The notes under the pieces: model-generated
Database searches by the model: none
What the model was told of the DNA's origin: nothing
Seen by the model: the letters and a program-made list of their open reading frames with translations, nothing else
Made by a program: the position numbers and the translations under genes
Origin: Paenibacillus sp.
GTDB taxonomy: Bacteria; Bacillota; Bacilli; Paenibacillales; YIM-B00363
DNA: 56,791 nt
NCBI GenBank assembly: GCA_031181325.1
Contig: JAPSKX010000007.1
Location: 1-56,791, forward strand
Reading direction: 5' to 3'
Part shown: piece by piece, positions 7,499-16,702 of the stretch
Position numbering within the stretch: position 1 is the first letter of the stretch
Layout of the letters: each line of letters opens with the position of its first letter

Positions 7499-8461
7499 AT
7501 GAAAAATGCGATTGTCATTGGAGCGACAGGCGGCACAGGCGCCGCGATTGTGGAAGAGTTAGTGAAACGAGGTATCCCTGTCATTGCTTTCGGTCGTTCC
7601 CGCACAAAATTGGAACAGCTGGCAGCCCGGATAGGGAATCCGCCGCATCTGTCCTTAGCAATCGGGGATGCATTCCAGACGGATGACGTCGAGACCGCTT
7701 CAAGAGGAGCGGATGTTCTGTTCCATTGTGCGAACGTCCCTTATCATGAGTTGGAAGAACGCTTGTTGCCGCTTGGGAAAGCCATCATGAAGGCGGCTGA
7801 TCGGCTAGGACTGAAGGTGGTAGTCGTGGATGGGATCTATCCGTATGGAAGAAGGCAAGAAGAGCTCGTTACTGAAGATCACCCGAAGGAACCCCACACC
7901 CGGAAAGGCCGAAGTCGGCTACAGTTTGGACAGATGGTCTTTGACAGTCGTTGGAATCACGCGCGGTCACTCATTGTCCGCTTACCCGATTACTATGGTC
8001 CAACGGCGAACCAAGCGTCATATTTGGGCGGTACACTCGAAGCTATTGCGAAGGGGAAGATGGGTTTTTTCATCGGGAACATGCGCGTGCCGCGCGAGTA
8101 TGTATATTTGCCGGATGCAGCCAAAATGATAGTGGAACTAGCGATCCGCGATCAAGCTTATGGTCAGGAGTGGAACATCCCCGGCGCTGGCGTTATCTCA
8201 GGAGCCGAGATCGTCCGGCTCTCGCGTAAAGCATCCGGATCGGCAAAACCTGTTATACCGTTGGGGAGAATCGGTTTATCCATCTTAGGGATATTTGTTC
8301 CGGTCATGAAGGAAGTGGTGGAAATGTTGTACCTGACCAAGGAACCGCTCCGTCTGAGTGGGGAGAAATACGAGCGGTTCATTGGCCCGATCCAGGCAAC
8401 AAGTTACGGGGAAGGCATTAAAGCGACCATTCGTCGGCTTAAAGGCGAGAAAATGCCGTAA
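7499..8461 (+). CDS. NAD(P)-dependent epimerase/dehydratase-like protein (atypical SDR)
   Basis: A 320-residue extended-SDR-like protein. The N-terminal Rossmann motif GATGGTG is at residues 9-14 region (IVIGATGGTGAAI). A NVPYHEL segment and a PDYYGP segment follow, as in NmrA/epimerase-like proteins. No clear YxxxK catalytic pair is found after the VVVDGIYPYG strand, so it may be an atypical reductase or a redox sensor rather than an epimerase. The GGAGG ribosome site lies 10 nt upstream. It is controlled by the adjacent TetR regulator through two operators in its promoter. The substrate is unknown. Confidence 0.8.
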   Translation: MKNAIVIGATGGTGAAIVEELVKRGIPVIAFGRSRTKLEQLAARIGNPPHLSLAIGDAFQTDDVETASRGADVLFHCANVPYHELEERLLPLGKAIMKAADRLGLKVVVVDGIYPYGRRQEELVTEDHPKEPHTRKGRSRLQFGQMVFDSRWNHARSLIVRLPDYYGPTANQASYLGGTLEAIAKGKMGFFIGNMRVPREYVYLPDAAKMIVELAIRDQAYGQEWNIPGAGVISGAEIVRLSRKASGSAKPVIPLGRIGLSILGIFVPVMKEVVEMLYLTKEPLRLSGEKYERFIGPIQATSYGEGIKATIRRLKGEKMP

Positions 8462-8595
8462 ACATTATATTCGCAAAGAATGCCTCAATACTTGCCGTTC
8501 CAGTCATCCCGAAGAACTGTATCGTAAGTGAATAGGAAGGGACGTCGCTCGATCGCGCAGGCGAAAAGGAGGATGCCAAGAGGCGCCCGTAAAGG

Positions 8596-8601
8596 TATAA
8601 T
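8596..8601 (+). promoter_or_regulatory. Possible -10 box of the MHYT kinase gene
   Basis: A consensus TATAAT lies about 95 bp before the kinase start. No good -35 box is seen at 16-18 bp, so a promoter here is only suggested. Confidence 0.3.
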
Positions 8602-8694
8602 GAAGCGTCACAGTACAGATGGATGCGTAGGACGAGAGAAGAGACTGTGGTCGCTCCTTTCGTCCGGTTCCAGACCGACGTTGGGGGATACAGC

Positions 8695-11259
8695 ATGTTT
8701 ATACTATCAGGGCATCATTTGCCGATCGTATTTTTGGCATATACGGTGGCTGCCGTCTCGGCTTACGCCGCGTTCAGCCTCATCGAGAGGCTGCTGGCGA
8801 CGAAGCGGACGAGCTGGCTGTTCTTAGGGGCGGGGACGCTCGGCATCGGCATCTTCTCGATGCATTCCATCGCGATGACGGCGCATCCGATCGTCGCCGT
8901 ATACGATCCAGGGAAAGTCGTCGCAGCGTTCCTCGTCTCTATATCGGCTTCCTTCGTGGCCTTCATGATCGTGTGGCTTTCGAAAGCTGCTTGGGGAGCA
9001 ATCCTGGCGGGAAGCGCGGTATTCGGCATCGGCGCGTCCGCGATGCACTATGTGGGCGCAGGGGCGTTGATCGGGGTGACGGTACGCTTCCATCCGGGAA
9101 CCGTCGCGCTCACGATTGTCATCGGCATTCTCGATGCCTTCCTCGCCTTTGCGTTGGCGTATCGTTGGCATTCTGTCATTAAGAAATTCGGAAGCAGGAT
9201 CCTTTGTTCCGTCTTCATGGGCGTCGGTATGATGGGCTTGCACTTGGTAGCGGTGGCCGGCACGACGTATATCGATGCGAATCCACGACCGATGTCGATG
9301 GTTTCTTCGGGTCAGGTATGGCTGGGGAGCGGCATCTTCTTCGCTACGCTGTTTATTCTCGCGCTCGCCGTGACCTGCATCTACATCGATAGGCGGCTTG
9401 CGGCTAGCGAGATGCGGTACCGACCGTTGTTCGAGGAAAACCCGGACGCCGTCTTGTTGGTTAACCGAGAGGGGGAAATCCTGCACGGGAATGCCGCCGC
9501 GACGCGAATGCTCGGGTATGCGCCGGACGAGCTCCGTTCGCGGCATATTCGCGAGATCGCGGATCCGTCCTCCGCGGCATCGGCGGAAGAGATGCTCGTT
9601 CAATCCGTAACGGAACACCCCCGCCCGCATGAACTCGCGTTTCGGAGGAAAGACGGCGATATTGCACTAATGAAGCTTTATGCGATCCCGAGAATTATCG
9701 ACCAAGATCATCAAGGCGTCTACGTGATCGGCAGGGATGTAACGGAGTCTCGCAGGGACATGGATCGTCTCGTTCGACAGCATGAGCAGGAGAAGCAATA
9801 CCAGGAAACCCGATTTCAATCGATCGTTCATTCCGTGCTCGACGCGGTGATCGTGACGGACGCGGAATTGCGTGTCGTCGTATGGAATCAAGGCGCGGAG
9901 CGGATGTTCGGGTACGCCGGCGCGGAAGTGATCGGCGAGAGCATCGATTTTATTATTCCGGAATCGTATTTGCCGAGGCACCGCGAAGGGTTCCGTTCCT
10001 ATCACGCCGGTGCCGCTCCGCGCATCATCGGCAGCGTCGTCGAGATCGAAGGGAAGCGCAAAGGGGGCGAAGTGTTCCCCATCGAGCTTTCACTGAATTC
10101 TTGGACGGAGGATCGACAGTCGTATTATTCGGCGGTCATTCGCGATATTTCCGAGCGGAAGCGCGCCGAAGCGGCGTTGACGAAGAGCGAAGAGATGTAC
10201 CGCGATCTCATCGAATCGTTCCCGGAAGCGATTATGATCGCGAAGGGGATGCAGTGGGTGTTCGTCAATGACTTCGGCGTACGCTTGTTGGGCGGGAACG
10301 AGCCGGGGGATATCTTATGGCGAAGCGTGTTCGAAACGGTCCATCCGGATTTCCATCCGAACGTTCGCAAGCGCATCCAGCTTACGGAGATGGACGGGCG
10401 TATGTCCGAGCGCATGGAGGAGAAGTGGGTTAGGCTGGACGGCAAGCCCCTCCATGTGCAAGTATCCGCGATACCCGCGAAATTTAACGGGGAAACCGCG
10501 AGAATCGTAGTCGTTCGGGACATGACGGAGCTTCAGAAGGCAAGGGAAATTTACGAACGATCGGAGAAGCTGGCGGTCGCGGGCGAACTCGCCGCGGGCA
10601 TCGCGCATGAAATCCGCAATCCGCTGACGGCGATCAAGGGCTTCTTGCAGCTGACGAAGGAAGGAATGAACCCGGCATATTATGCGATCATCGCATCGGA
10701 GATGGATCGAATCGAGCTGATCATAAGCGAGCTGCTGATGGTGGCGAAACCCCAACAGACGAGCTTTATCTTGGAAAATCTCCAGAGCGTCGTGCTGCAT
10801 GTCGTGAAGCTGATGGAATCGCAGGCGAATTTGAACAATGTGTCGATCGAGCTCGACTTGCCGAAGGAAGAGATTTGGATTATTTGCGACGAAAATCAAC
10901 TGAAGCAAGTGTTCATCAATATGCTGAAAAATTCGATCGAGGCGATGGAGCGAGGCGGAACCATTCACCTGAAGATCGTGCGTAAGCAGGCGTCGGCGGT
11001 CGAGATCGTCATCCGGGACGAGGGCACCGGCATCCCCGACGATAAGATCGCCAATCTGGGTCAGCCCTTCTACACGACGAAGGACAAAGGCACCGGCCTC
11101 GGCTTAATGATCAGCTACAACATTATTAGAAATCACCAAGGGCACGTGTCCGTCCAGAGCTCGGCGGACGAAGGCACGATCTTTACGATCACGTTGCCGG
11201 TCGCAGGGGACGAGGGGACGGCATCCGGACGACAGCCGCCTGTAACGGTGTTACCTTAA
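8695..11259 (+). CDS. MHYT-domain sensor histidine kinase with three PAS domains
   Basis: An 854-residue membrane sensor kinase. Residues 1-230 hold about seven membrane helices with MHYT-type repeats (MHSIAM near 56, MHYVGA, GLHLVA), which in this family are thought to bind copper and sense gas or redox state. PAS domains start near 239, 373 and 499. The dimerisation domain carries the phosphoacceptor His638 (AHEIRNPLTAIKG), and an HATPase domain follows with N, G1 (RDEGTGIPD) and G2 (GTGLGL) boxes. The H-box is of the KinA/KinE sporulation-kinase type. The ATG at 8695 is preferred because the first membrane helix follows directly. No response regulator is adjacent, so it is an orphan kinase, perhaps feeding the Spo0 phosphorelay. 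Confidence 0.9.
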   Translation: MFILSGHHLPIVFLAYTVAAVSAYAAFSLIERLLATKRTSWLFLGAGTLGIGIFSMHSIAMTAHPIVAVYDPGKVVAAFLVSISASFVAFMIVWLSKAAWGAILAGSAVFGIGASAMHYVGAGALIGVTVRFHPGTVALTIVIGILDAFLAFALAYRWHSVIKKFGSRILCSVFMGVGMMGLHLVAVAGTTYIDANPRPMSMVSSGQVWLGSGIFFATLFILALAVTCIYIDRRLAASEMRYRPLFEENPDAVLLVNREGEILHGNAAATRMLGYAPDELRSRHIREIADPSSAASAEEMLVQSVTEHPRPHELAFRRKDGDIALMKLYAIPRIIDQDHQGVYVIGRDVTESRRDMDRLVRQHEQEKQYQETRFQSIVHSVLDAVIVTDAELRVVVWNQGAERMFGYAGAEVIGESIDFIIPESYLPRHREGFRSYHAGAAPRIIGSVVEIEGKRKGGEVFPIELSLNSWTEDRQSYYSAVIRDISERKRAEAALTKSEEMYRDLIESFPEAIMIAKGMQWVFVNDFGVRLLGGNEPGDILWRSVFETVHPDFHPNVRKRIQLTEMDGRMSERMEEKWVRLDGKPLHVQVSAIPAKFNGETARIVVVRDMTELQKAREIYERSEKLAVAGELAAGIAHEIRNPLTAIKGFLQLTKEGMNPAYYAIIASEMDRIELIISELLMVAKPQQTSFILENLQSVVLHVVKLMESQANLNNVSIELDLPKEEIWIICDENQLKQVFINMLKNSIEAMERGGTIHLKIVRKQASAVEIVIRDEGTGIPDDKIANLGQPFYTTKDKGTGLGLMISYNIIRNHQGHVSVQSSADEGTIFTITLPVAGDEGTASGRQPPVTVLP

Positions 11260-11401
11260 TTATTCGTTGTCCGGGGAGAAAGATTGGTTGAAGGAAAAAG
11301 GGGGCGACGAGTGGTACGGAGGCATACATCTGATGGAGGGGATCGGGTGGCGCTGGGATCGGACGGAAGCGGCTGGTCTATCCCTAAGACGATACAGGAA
11401 A

Positions 11402-11421
11402 GGCCCAACCGCGATTGGGCC
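11402..11421 (-). terminator. Terminator hairpin of the 11430-12083 gene
   Basis: GGCCCAA and TTGGGCC pair around a 6-nt loop. On the minus strand the stem is followed by TTTCCT, a short T run, 9 nt past the stop codon. Confidence 0.65.
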
Positions 11422-11429
11422 CGGCCGCG

Positions 11430-12083
11430 TTACATCCCATGGTTTCCTCGGGTTTTCCGCCATATCCCCGTCGCGATCCAAAGACATCCGACCGCAAGAA
11501 TCGCCCCGTGAGCGATTCGGATCGGCTGCGAACCGAGGAATTGAGGCAGGAACATGAGAAGACCGATAGCGAAGGGGAACCCGCTCCATTGCGGTACGGT
11601 TCGGGATTTCCATATGGCCGTTGCAATGACGAGGGAACCGACACCCACGAGAAGCAGCCCTGCAAGAATCATATAGAAACCGGGACCGAAGCGGATGACA
11701 TTGGCGAGATCCATCAACTCTGGATTCTGCCGGGAAAGAACCTCTCGGCCGATGGCATTCAGCCCGAATGTTTCCGCACCATAAAACGGCAACGTCAAAC
11801 CTGTTCCGAGCAACGAAAATAAAAGGCCGCGAAGCGCGAGTTTTTCCGCCAGGGTATCTTGTAACGAAAGGTAAAGGCCAAACAGCCCTAATGTCATCAA
11901 TACGAAGGCGAAGACAGCCATCGTGTGGGATATGATCCACTCCGTTGAAGCGAACGCCGCGGCTCCGGATAGAGAGGCTTCGTCGGAGAAAGGGCGAAGG
12001 GAAGGGTAGATGACAAATAAAATCCCTGAGATCGCTAAAGCGACCGCGGTCGTTCGGATAAAAAACGTATTTGTCGTTTCCAT
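11430..12083 (-). CDS. Unrecognised multi-pass membrane protein
   Basis: A 217-residue hydrophobic protein that I do not recognise. About six membrane helices are visible: residues 8-28, 48-70, 83-103, 130-155, 165-180 and 190-208. A short hydrophilic loop (EVLSRQNPELMDLAN) lies in the middle. AGGAGGT is correctly spaced before the ATG. It is a single-gene unit with its own terminator. A small dyad, ACTAA-T-TTAGT at 12107-12117, lies just upstream and could be an operator. No catalytic motif is visible and no function is proposed. Confidence 0.75.
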   Translation of the reverse strand: METTNTFFIRTTAVALAISGILFVIYPSLRPFSDEASLSGAAAFASTEWIISHTMAVFAFVLMTLGLFGLYLSLQDTLAEKLALRGLLFSLLGTGLTLPFYGAETFGLNAIGREVLSRQNPELMDLANVIRFGPGFYMILAGLLLVGVGSLVIATAIWKSRTVPQWSGFPFAIGLLMFLPQFLGSQPIRIAHGAILAVGCLWIATGIWRKTRGNHGM

Positions 12084-12256
12084 GCGGATACCTCCTAATA
12101 AGTAAAACTAATTTAGTTAGTATTATTACAAATGTAAATAGTTTATTCAATGGATTCCATTATTAAACTTCTGTAAAGGCGCGAATATATAAACTGGATT
12201 TTTCCAAAGCTGGATGGGGATAATGGTAACGATAGGTACCAGCCCTTCGTCCGAGG

Positions 12257-12730
12257 ATGATCAAAGTGACGCTCGCGGTTCTTGCCTTCATGGCATGGGT
12301 AGTGATGATTGTATTCGCCATCGTTCCTAAGGGGTTAACGCTTACGGAACTGTTGTTTCTGTACTTCGTGATCATCATCTTAACGATAACGCTTTTCACG
12401 ATTCTGGATATCAATTTGAAATGGGTTCCCCTCACGCGGAATGTAGAGGGTTCCTTCGCGATGTATATCTGTCGATTCCTAGTAATCCCCCTTCTTGTTC
12501 TCATGAACGCGTGCATCCTTCTTTCCAACCTAAAGGCCAAATGGAGAGCGGCACTGTCGGCGATCGTCGTCATCGTATTGTGCGGCGCGGACGGAATCTA
12601 TTTGCTCCTCGATCTGATGGAATTCGCGAAATGGAATATAATCTATTCCTTCTTGATGTACGGAGGGTTTATCGTCCTCGTCTGGCGAATCGCCCGTTGG
12701 TACATTGGCCTGGGCAAGGAGGTCAAGTAA
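12257..12730 (+). CDS. Small four-helix membrane protein, first gene of a duplicated pair
   Basis: A protein of about 157 residues with four to five membrane helices (about 4-22, 32-53, 70-88, 95-115, 127-145) and almost no polar domain. The GAGG just before the ATG is too close; the GTG at 12266, 9 nt after it, may be the true start. The stop is 3 nt before the next gene, whose AAGGAGGT lies inside this reading frame, so the two are co-translated. The protein resembles the gene product at 52150-52626 in length, helix layout and a shared LNLK/INLK-type segment after helix 2. Function is unknown. Confidence 0.7.
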   Translation: MIKVTLAVLAFMAWVVMIVFAIVPKGLTLTELLFLYFVIIILTITLFTILDINLKWVPLTRNVEGSFAMYICRFLVIPLLVLMNACILLSNLKAKWRAALSAIVVIVLCGADGIYLLLDLMEFAKWNIIYSFLMYGGFIVLVWRIARWYIGLGKEVK

Positions 12731-12733
12731 ATC

Positions 12734-13237
12734 TTGAACGAGGTTCGTTACGATCACGGGTTCAATACGAACGAGTGGTTTATCGTCATAGCGCTCATCG
12801 TCGGAACCTTGGCGGTGTTATGGCCGCCGCAACGCTTTACGAAAAAGACGTCCGCTTTGTACCTCTTATTCGGCGTGCTGTTCGGTTTCTTGTTCGACCA
12901 TACCTTAAGCGTGTTTCCTGTTAGTTATTATGTCATTAACGACACCTCGCAATTTGAAGTGATGGATTTCTTGTCGCATGTAATGTATGCGCCGTACAGT
13001 TATCTTTTCTTTTATCTGTATGACTTCTTCCGCATCAAACCGCGTTATTCGCTCGTGTACATTTTGGCGTGGGCGCTGATGAGCGTTGGATTCGAACGGC
13101 TGTGCGCGGCGGTCGGAATCTTTCATTACCGTCACGGGTATACGATCTATTATTCCTTCGCGATATATTTGGCGGTCTTGAGTACGTGGACGGTTCTGTA
13201 TTATGTTTTGAAAATTTACGGCGATAAGCGCTTTTAA
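12734..13237 (+). CDS. CBO0543-like membrane protein, second gene of a duplicated pair
   Basis: A 167-residue protein with about five membrane helices. A short N-terminal segment FNTNEWFIVIALI precedes them. Later come a loop with YYVIND, a VGFERL segment and a GYTIYYSFAIYL segment, which from memory match the CBO0543 family of uncharacterised Firmicute membrane proteins. The TTG start follows AAGGAGGT at 12717-12724 with ideal spacing. Its paralogue at 52623-53135 shares NEWFI, VSYYVIND/LDYYDTNE, VGFERL/VGFELL and GYTIYYSF/GYSFVVYL. The two-gene unit is thus present twice in this window. Function is unknown. Confidence 0.75.
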   Translation: MNEVRYDHGFNTNEWFIVIALIVGTLAVLWPPQRFTKKTSALYLLFGVLFGFLFDHTLSVFPVSYYVINDTSQFEVMDFLSHVMYAPYSYLFFYLYDFFRIKPRYSLVYILAWALMSVGFERLCAAVGIFHYRHGYTIYYSFAIYLAVLSTWTVLYYVLKIYGDKRF

Positions 13238-13551
13238 AGATGAGGCCGGGAAGGAAAGGGGGATACGACCCCCCTTACAAATCAGTCCCCCGCCGGCGAG
13301 ACCGATTCGAAGAATCAGGGCGGCAAGATCGGCGACGGATTGACGCGTCGAACGAATACCGGAACGAAAGTAACGCAAAAGAGGGAGTACATGGTTTCAC
13401 ATCACTCGGAGGAATGGATGGTACTCCTGTAATGATGATCGTTCTCCTTGCCTTCTTCACTGGAATCACTCTTGTATACTAATATACGATACGAAACAAT
13501 AGCGTATTGTATATGTCAACAAAAAAGACCTTGCGATTCTCCGCAAGGTCT
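13238..13551. other. Gene-free stretch with hairpins
   Basis: No gene. It contains AAGGGGG-ATACGA-CCCCCTT at 13256-13276, a hairpin just after the membrane pair that could act as a weak terminator. An inverted repeat at 13482-13514 has arms ATATACGATACG and CGTATTGTATAT. The terminator of the TetR remnant completes it. Confidence 0.55.
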
Positions 13552-13552
13552 T
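13521..13552 (-). terminator. Terminator of the TetR remnant
   Basis: AAGACCTTGCG and CGCAAGGTCTT form an 11-bp perfect stem with a 6-nt loop; on the minus strand six T residues follow. Confidence 0.88.
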
Positions 13553-13857
13553 CAATCGTTGCGTCGCATTCCTTCCAAGATCAAATCGATTCCTTGTTTC
13601 AGGAGCCGGTACATGATAAATCCGACTAGGAAGTTTGCGATAAGCCCGGGGTCGATATCGTCGCGCAGTCGTTCTTGACGGCGGGATCGTTCAATGATGT
13701 TCGCGATCTCTTTCGTCTTGGGAAGCGAATGGGCCTCCCAGAACGATTCGGCGATCCGGGAGTTGCCGGCAATGGTCGAGATCATCCTTCCTTCGTCATG
13801 TCGGCCGATCGCTCCCGGCATGTATCCGTTGACAGTACAGCGAATAACATTTACCAT
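13552..13857 (-). pseudogene. C-terminal remnant of a TetR-family regulator
   Basis: The frame encodes about 80 residues typical of a TetR C-terminal domain (GRMISTIAGNSRIAESFWEA, then DIDPGLIANFLVGFIMYRLL). It has its own strong terminator but no helix-turn-helix. Upstream of 13857 the sequence runs straight into the Fur box of fhuF, so the DNA-binding part was apparently deleted when the fhuF promoter came to lie there. It probably has no function. Confidence 0.65.
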
Positions 13858-13869
13858 GATGTATGAGAT

Positions 13870-13884
13870 TGAAAATCATTATCA
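13870..13884 (+). promoter_or_regulatory. Fur box upstream of fhuF
   Basis: TGAAAAT-C-ATTATCA matches the 7-1-7 Fur consensus (TGATAATnATTATCA) at all but one arm position. It predicts iron repression of the downstream gene. Confidence 0.8.
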
Positions 13885-13917
13885 GTATCCCGAGCTCTGC
13901 CGAGAGGGGTTTCCAGG

Positions 13918-14715
13918 ATGACATCGATCGATTACGAGCTGTTGGAGCGTAAATTTTACATCACGCGAACGGAGAAGGAAGACGTCGTATTTTCGATGAA
14001 AGCAGCCGAGCTGCTCCGCGAAAAAAACATGGATCGATTCCTTCGCGCCTACATACCGGCATTGAAGGCGCTTGAGCCGGCCGCCGCCGGAACCGGCTTC
14101 TGCAGCTGGTTCCGGTCGGTCTGCTTGGCGCAGCAGTATGCAGTGTCGCTCTGCGATACGGCGCTCGATTTCTCGCTGTCGAATCTCACGGTTCAGCTGT
14201 ACCTGAAGGATGGCTGGACCTGGTTTGCTTTCAAGCTCGGGGAAGGCAGGGAAATCAGCGCCCCGAGCGTCGGGAGAGAGGCGTGGCGAGCGGACGTATT
14301 CACAACGTTCTACCGCGGTCAGGTTCGGCCCTTGTTCGAGGCCGTTGCGCGATCCGCGCAAGCGGATGTCGGACAGTTATGGGGGCAATTGCCTGCGGGA
14401 TTCCGCAATTACGTCGATACGGCCATGCAAGAAGCCGGCGACGATGCGGCGCGACGCGAACAGGTATCCGACGATTATCGGTTCTTGTCTCAGGAATTGG
14501 ACGGGGCCGTGTTCGGCCGGAAGCGGAATCCGTTCGACGTGAAATGGTGCATGATCGAAAATCCGCGGGATCCGGCGAAGCCGCTGCGGATGAAGGCCTC
14601 CTGCTGCATGTTCTATCGGACGGAGGGAGGGAGCTATTGCCTTGCCTGCCCTCGTATGCCCGCCGCGGAACGGGAAGCGCGCGGTGCGAAGCGACTGGCG
14701 GAGGCCCGGCCGTAA
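13918..14715 (+). CDS. fhuF: FhuF-like ferric siderophore reductase
   Basis: A 265-residue cytoplasmic protein. The hallmark is the C-terminal [2Fe-2S] site C-C-x10-C-x2-C at Cys229, Cys230, Cys241 and Cys244 (ASCCMFYRTEGGSYCLACP), known from E. coli FhuF, which reduces iron in imported hydroxamate siderophores. GAGAGGGG precedes the ATG. A Fur box lies about 35 bp upstream. The gene converges on the siderophore ABC transporter operon, so it should release iron from the siderophore that transporter brings in. The N-terminal two-thirds is divergent, as usual for this family. Confidence 0.88.
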   Translation: MTSIDYELLERKFYITRTEKEDVVFSMKAAELLREKNMDRFLRAYIPALKALEPAAAGTGFCSWFRSVCLAQQYAVSLCDTALDFSLSNLTVQLYLKDGWTWFAFKLGEGREISAPSVGREAWRADVFTTFYRGQVRPLFEAVARSAQADVGQLWGQLPAGFRNYVDTAMQEAGDDAARREQVSDDYRFLSQELDGAVFGRKRNPFDVKWCMIENPRDPAKPLRMKASCCMFYRTEGGSYCLACPRMPAAEREARGAKRLAEARP

Positions 14716-14830
14716 ACGATCGATCCGTCTTCCGCCTCGACGAGCATGCCGCGTCGGGGTTCTTTCCCGTTCTCCGGACGAAGGGACATATCCTCATTCT
14801 TAAGCTCGCGGACCATCGTATCGTTGTCTC

Positions 14831-15652
14831 CTACTGCGTCTTCGCCAGCTCGCGATTCGCATGGTATCGCCCGATCGGCACGACGGAGGGCGAGCCCGAG
14901 ACGGGGTCCTCGATCACCGTGCAATCCATTCCGAAGATTTCCTTAATTAATCCGCTCGTAATGACCTTCGACGGTTCGCCTTCGGCCGCAAGCTTGCCTT
15001 GATGCAGCGCGACGATATGGTCCGCATACCGCGCGGACAGGTTGATGTCATGGAGAACCATGACGATCGTCGTTCCTCGCTTGCGGTTCAAATCCGTGAG
15101 CAGATCCAAAATTTCGACCTGATAGGTAATATCCAAGAAGGTCGTTGGTTCGTCGAGAAATAAAATATCGGTTTGCTGCGCGAGCGCCATGGCGATCCAG
15201 ACGCGCTGACGTTGACCGCCCGAGAGCTCGTCGATGTTCCGGTTGGCGAGCTCGGTAATCTTCATGATCTCCATCGCTTCGGCGACGGCTTCGTAATCTT
15301 TCTTCGTCCATCCCCCGAACAACGATTGGTGCGGGAACCGGCCGCGACCGACTAAATCCGCGACGGTGATGCCCTCCGGCACGATAGGAGATTGCGGAAG
15401 CAAGCCCAAGACGCGAGCCAACGCTTTCGGCGGAATCTTGCCGAGCGGCTTCCCGTCGAGGGTAATGCTTCCGGACGTGGGCTTAATCAGGCGGGCCATC
15501 GTCTTAAGCAGCGTAGACTTTCCGCAGGCGTTCGCGCCAAGAATGACGCTGATCCGATTGCTGGGGATCGTAAGGCTGACCCCATGGATTACCGTCTTCT
15601 GATCATAGCCCGCAACGATATTTTCGGCCTGAAACAGATGCATCGGCTTCAT
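14831..15652 (-). CDS. Siderophore ABC transporter ATP-binding protein (FecE/FhuC-like)
   Basis: A 273-residue ATPase of the iron-siderophore ABC importer class. Walker A reads GANACGKST at 39-47, the variant typical of FepC/FecE proteins. The signature LSGGQRQRV lies near 143, Walker B is FLDEPT with a following D-loop, and the switch His is in VLHDIN. The ATG abuts the stop of the upstream permease gene, and GGGAG inside that gene gives the ribosome site. It is the last gene of the Fur-controlled operon and energises uptake at the inner face of the membrane. Confidence 0.93.
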   Translation of the reverse strand: MKPMHLFQAENIVAGYDQKTVIHGVSLTIPSNRISVILGANACGKSTLLKTMARLIKPTSGSITLDGKPLGKIPPKALARVLGLLPQSPIVPEGITVADLVGRGRFPHQSLFGGWTKKDYEAVAEAMEIMKITELANRNIDELSGGQRQRVWIAMALAQQTDILFLDEPTTFLDITYQVEILDLLTDLNRKRGTTIVMVLHDINLSARYADHIVALHQGKLAAEGEPSKVITSGLIKEIFGMDCTVIEDPVSGSPSVVPIGRYHANRELAKTQ

Positions 15653-16702
15653 TTACAGATCTCCCTTTCGATTCATGCGGATGAGCAAGTAGATCAAATA
15701 CGGCGCGCCGAGAATGCCGGTGATGACGCCGACCGGGAATCGGACCTGAAAGGCGAATTGGCCGACGAGGTCCGCCGCCAGCACCAGCACGACGCCGACG
15801 AGTCCCGCCGGGATCGCATTGGAGAAGCCGGCGCCGACGAGTCGCTTCGCGATCGGTCCCGAGAGGAAGGCGACGAAGGCGATCGGCCCCGTGGTCGCCG
15901 TAGCGATCGCGAGCATGCAGACGGAGCTGAAGATCAGCGCGATTCTCGTCTTGTCCGTGCCGACGCCGAGCGAGGAGGCCGATTGCTCGCCGAGCTCCAG
16001 AATACTAAGGTGTTTCCCTAAAGCGACAACGATCGGCGCAAAGATCAGCACGGTTATCAATAGAGGCGGGAGCTCGCTCATCTGCGAGCCGTTAAGACTT
16101 CCGCTCAGCCATCGGAGCGCGGCGGGGACATCCTGCTCCGCGCTGATCAGCAGGAGATAGGAGATTACGGCGTCCAGCATCGCTTGGAGGCCGATCCCGA
16201 CGAGAATCAATCGACCGATCGAGAACGTCCTCCCCCTCGACAAGAAATAGATGAGAATAACGGTCAGAAGACCGGCCGCGACCGAAGCGACGGATACGAC
16301 CGCTTTGCCGGCATGGAGCACGACGATGCAGAAGACGGCCGCCGCGCTCGAGCCGGTCGTAATGCCGATGACGTTCGGATTCGCCAGCGGGTTACGAAGC
16401 ATCGTCTGGAACGTGTTGCCGGCGATGCCGAAGGCGAATCCGGCGAGCAGGCCCGCCAGCATTCTCGGCAGTCGAATCGTCTCCACCGCGAAGCTCGCGC
16501 CCTTGATTTGCTCGCCCGCGAGGGCTCGAACGATGTCCCTCACCGAATATATGGTGTTTCCTAAGTACAGCATCGCGCAGCAAAGCGCGCAGGAGAGAAG
16601 GGCTAGAATGCCGGTAACGAGAAGCCATCGGCGGCGTCGTTGCCGCCGGCCGGCCGTAATCAAGGCGACGGTTTCATGTCTCATGACGATATCGTGTCTC
16701 AT
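15653..16702 (-). CDS. Siderophore ABC transporter permease (FecCD family), second subunit
   Basis: A 349-residue permease with about ten membrane helices. Seen: the family motifs RLPRMLAGLLAGFAFGIAGN and NPLANPNVIGITTG, and GPIAFVAFLSGPIAKRLVG near the coupling helix. The ATG at 16702 overlaps the upstream permease stop by 4 nt (ATGA); longer frames to 17131 only read across that permease. An arginine-rich segment (RRQRRRRW) precedes helix 1. It forms a heterodimer with the product of 16699-17739 in the FecBCDE-type importer. Confidence 0.93.
   Translation of the reverse strand: MRHDIVMRHETVALITAGRRQRRRRWLLVTGILALLSCALCCAMLYLGNTIYSVRDIVRALAGEQIKGASFAVETIRLPRMLAGLLAGFAFGIAGNTFQTMLRNPLANPNVIGITTGSSAAAVFCIVVLHAGKAVVSVASVAAGLLTVILIYFLSRGRTFSIGRLILVGIGLQAMLDAVISYLLLISAEQDVPAALRWLSGSLNGSQMSELPPLLITVLIFAPIVVALGKHLSILELGEQSASSLGVGTDKTRIALIFSSVCMLAIATATTGPIAFVAFLSGPIAKRLVGAGFSNAIPAGLVGVVLVLAADLVGQFAFQVRFPVGVITGILGAPYLIYLLIRMNRKGDL

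Noticed and set aside
8528..8827. Small plus-strand frame with GGAGG before ATG near 8572
   Set aside because: It runs through the kinase start in another frame and is Arg/Ser-rich with no domain.
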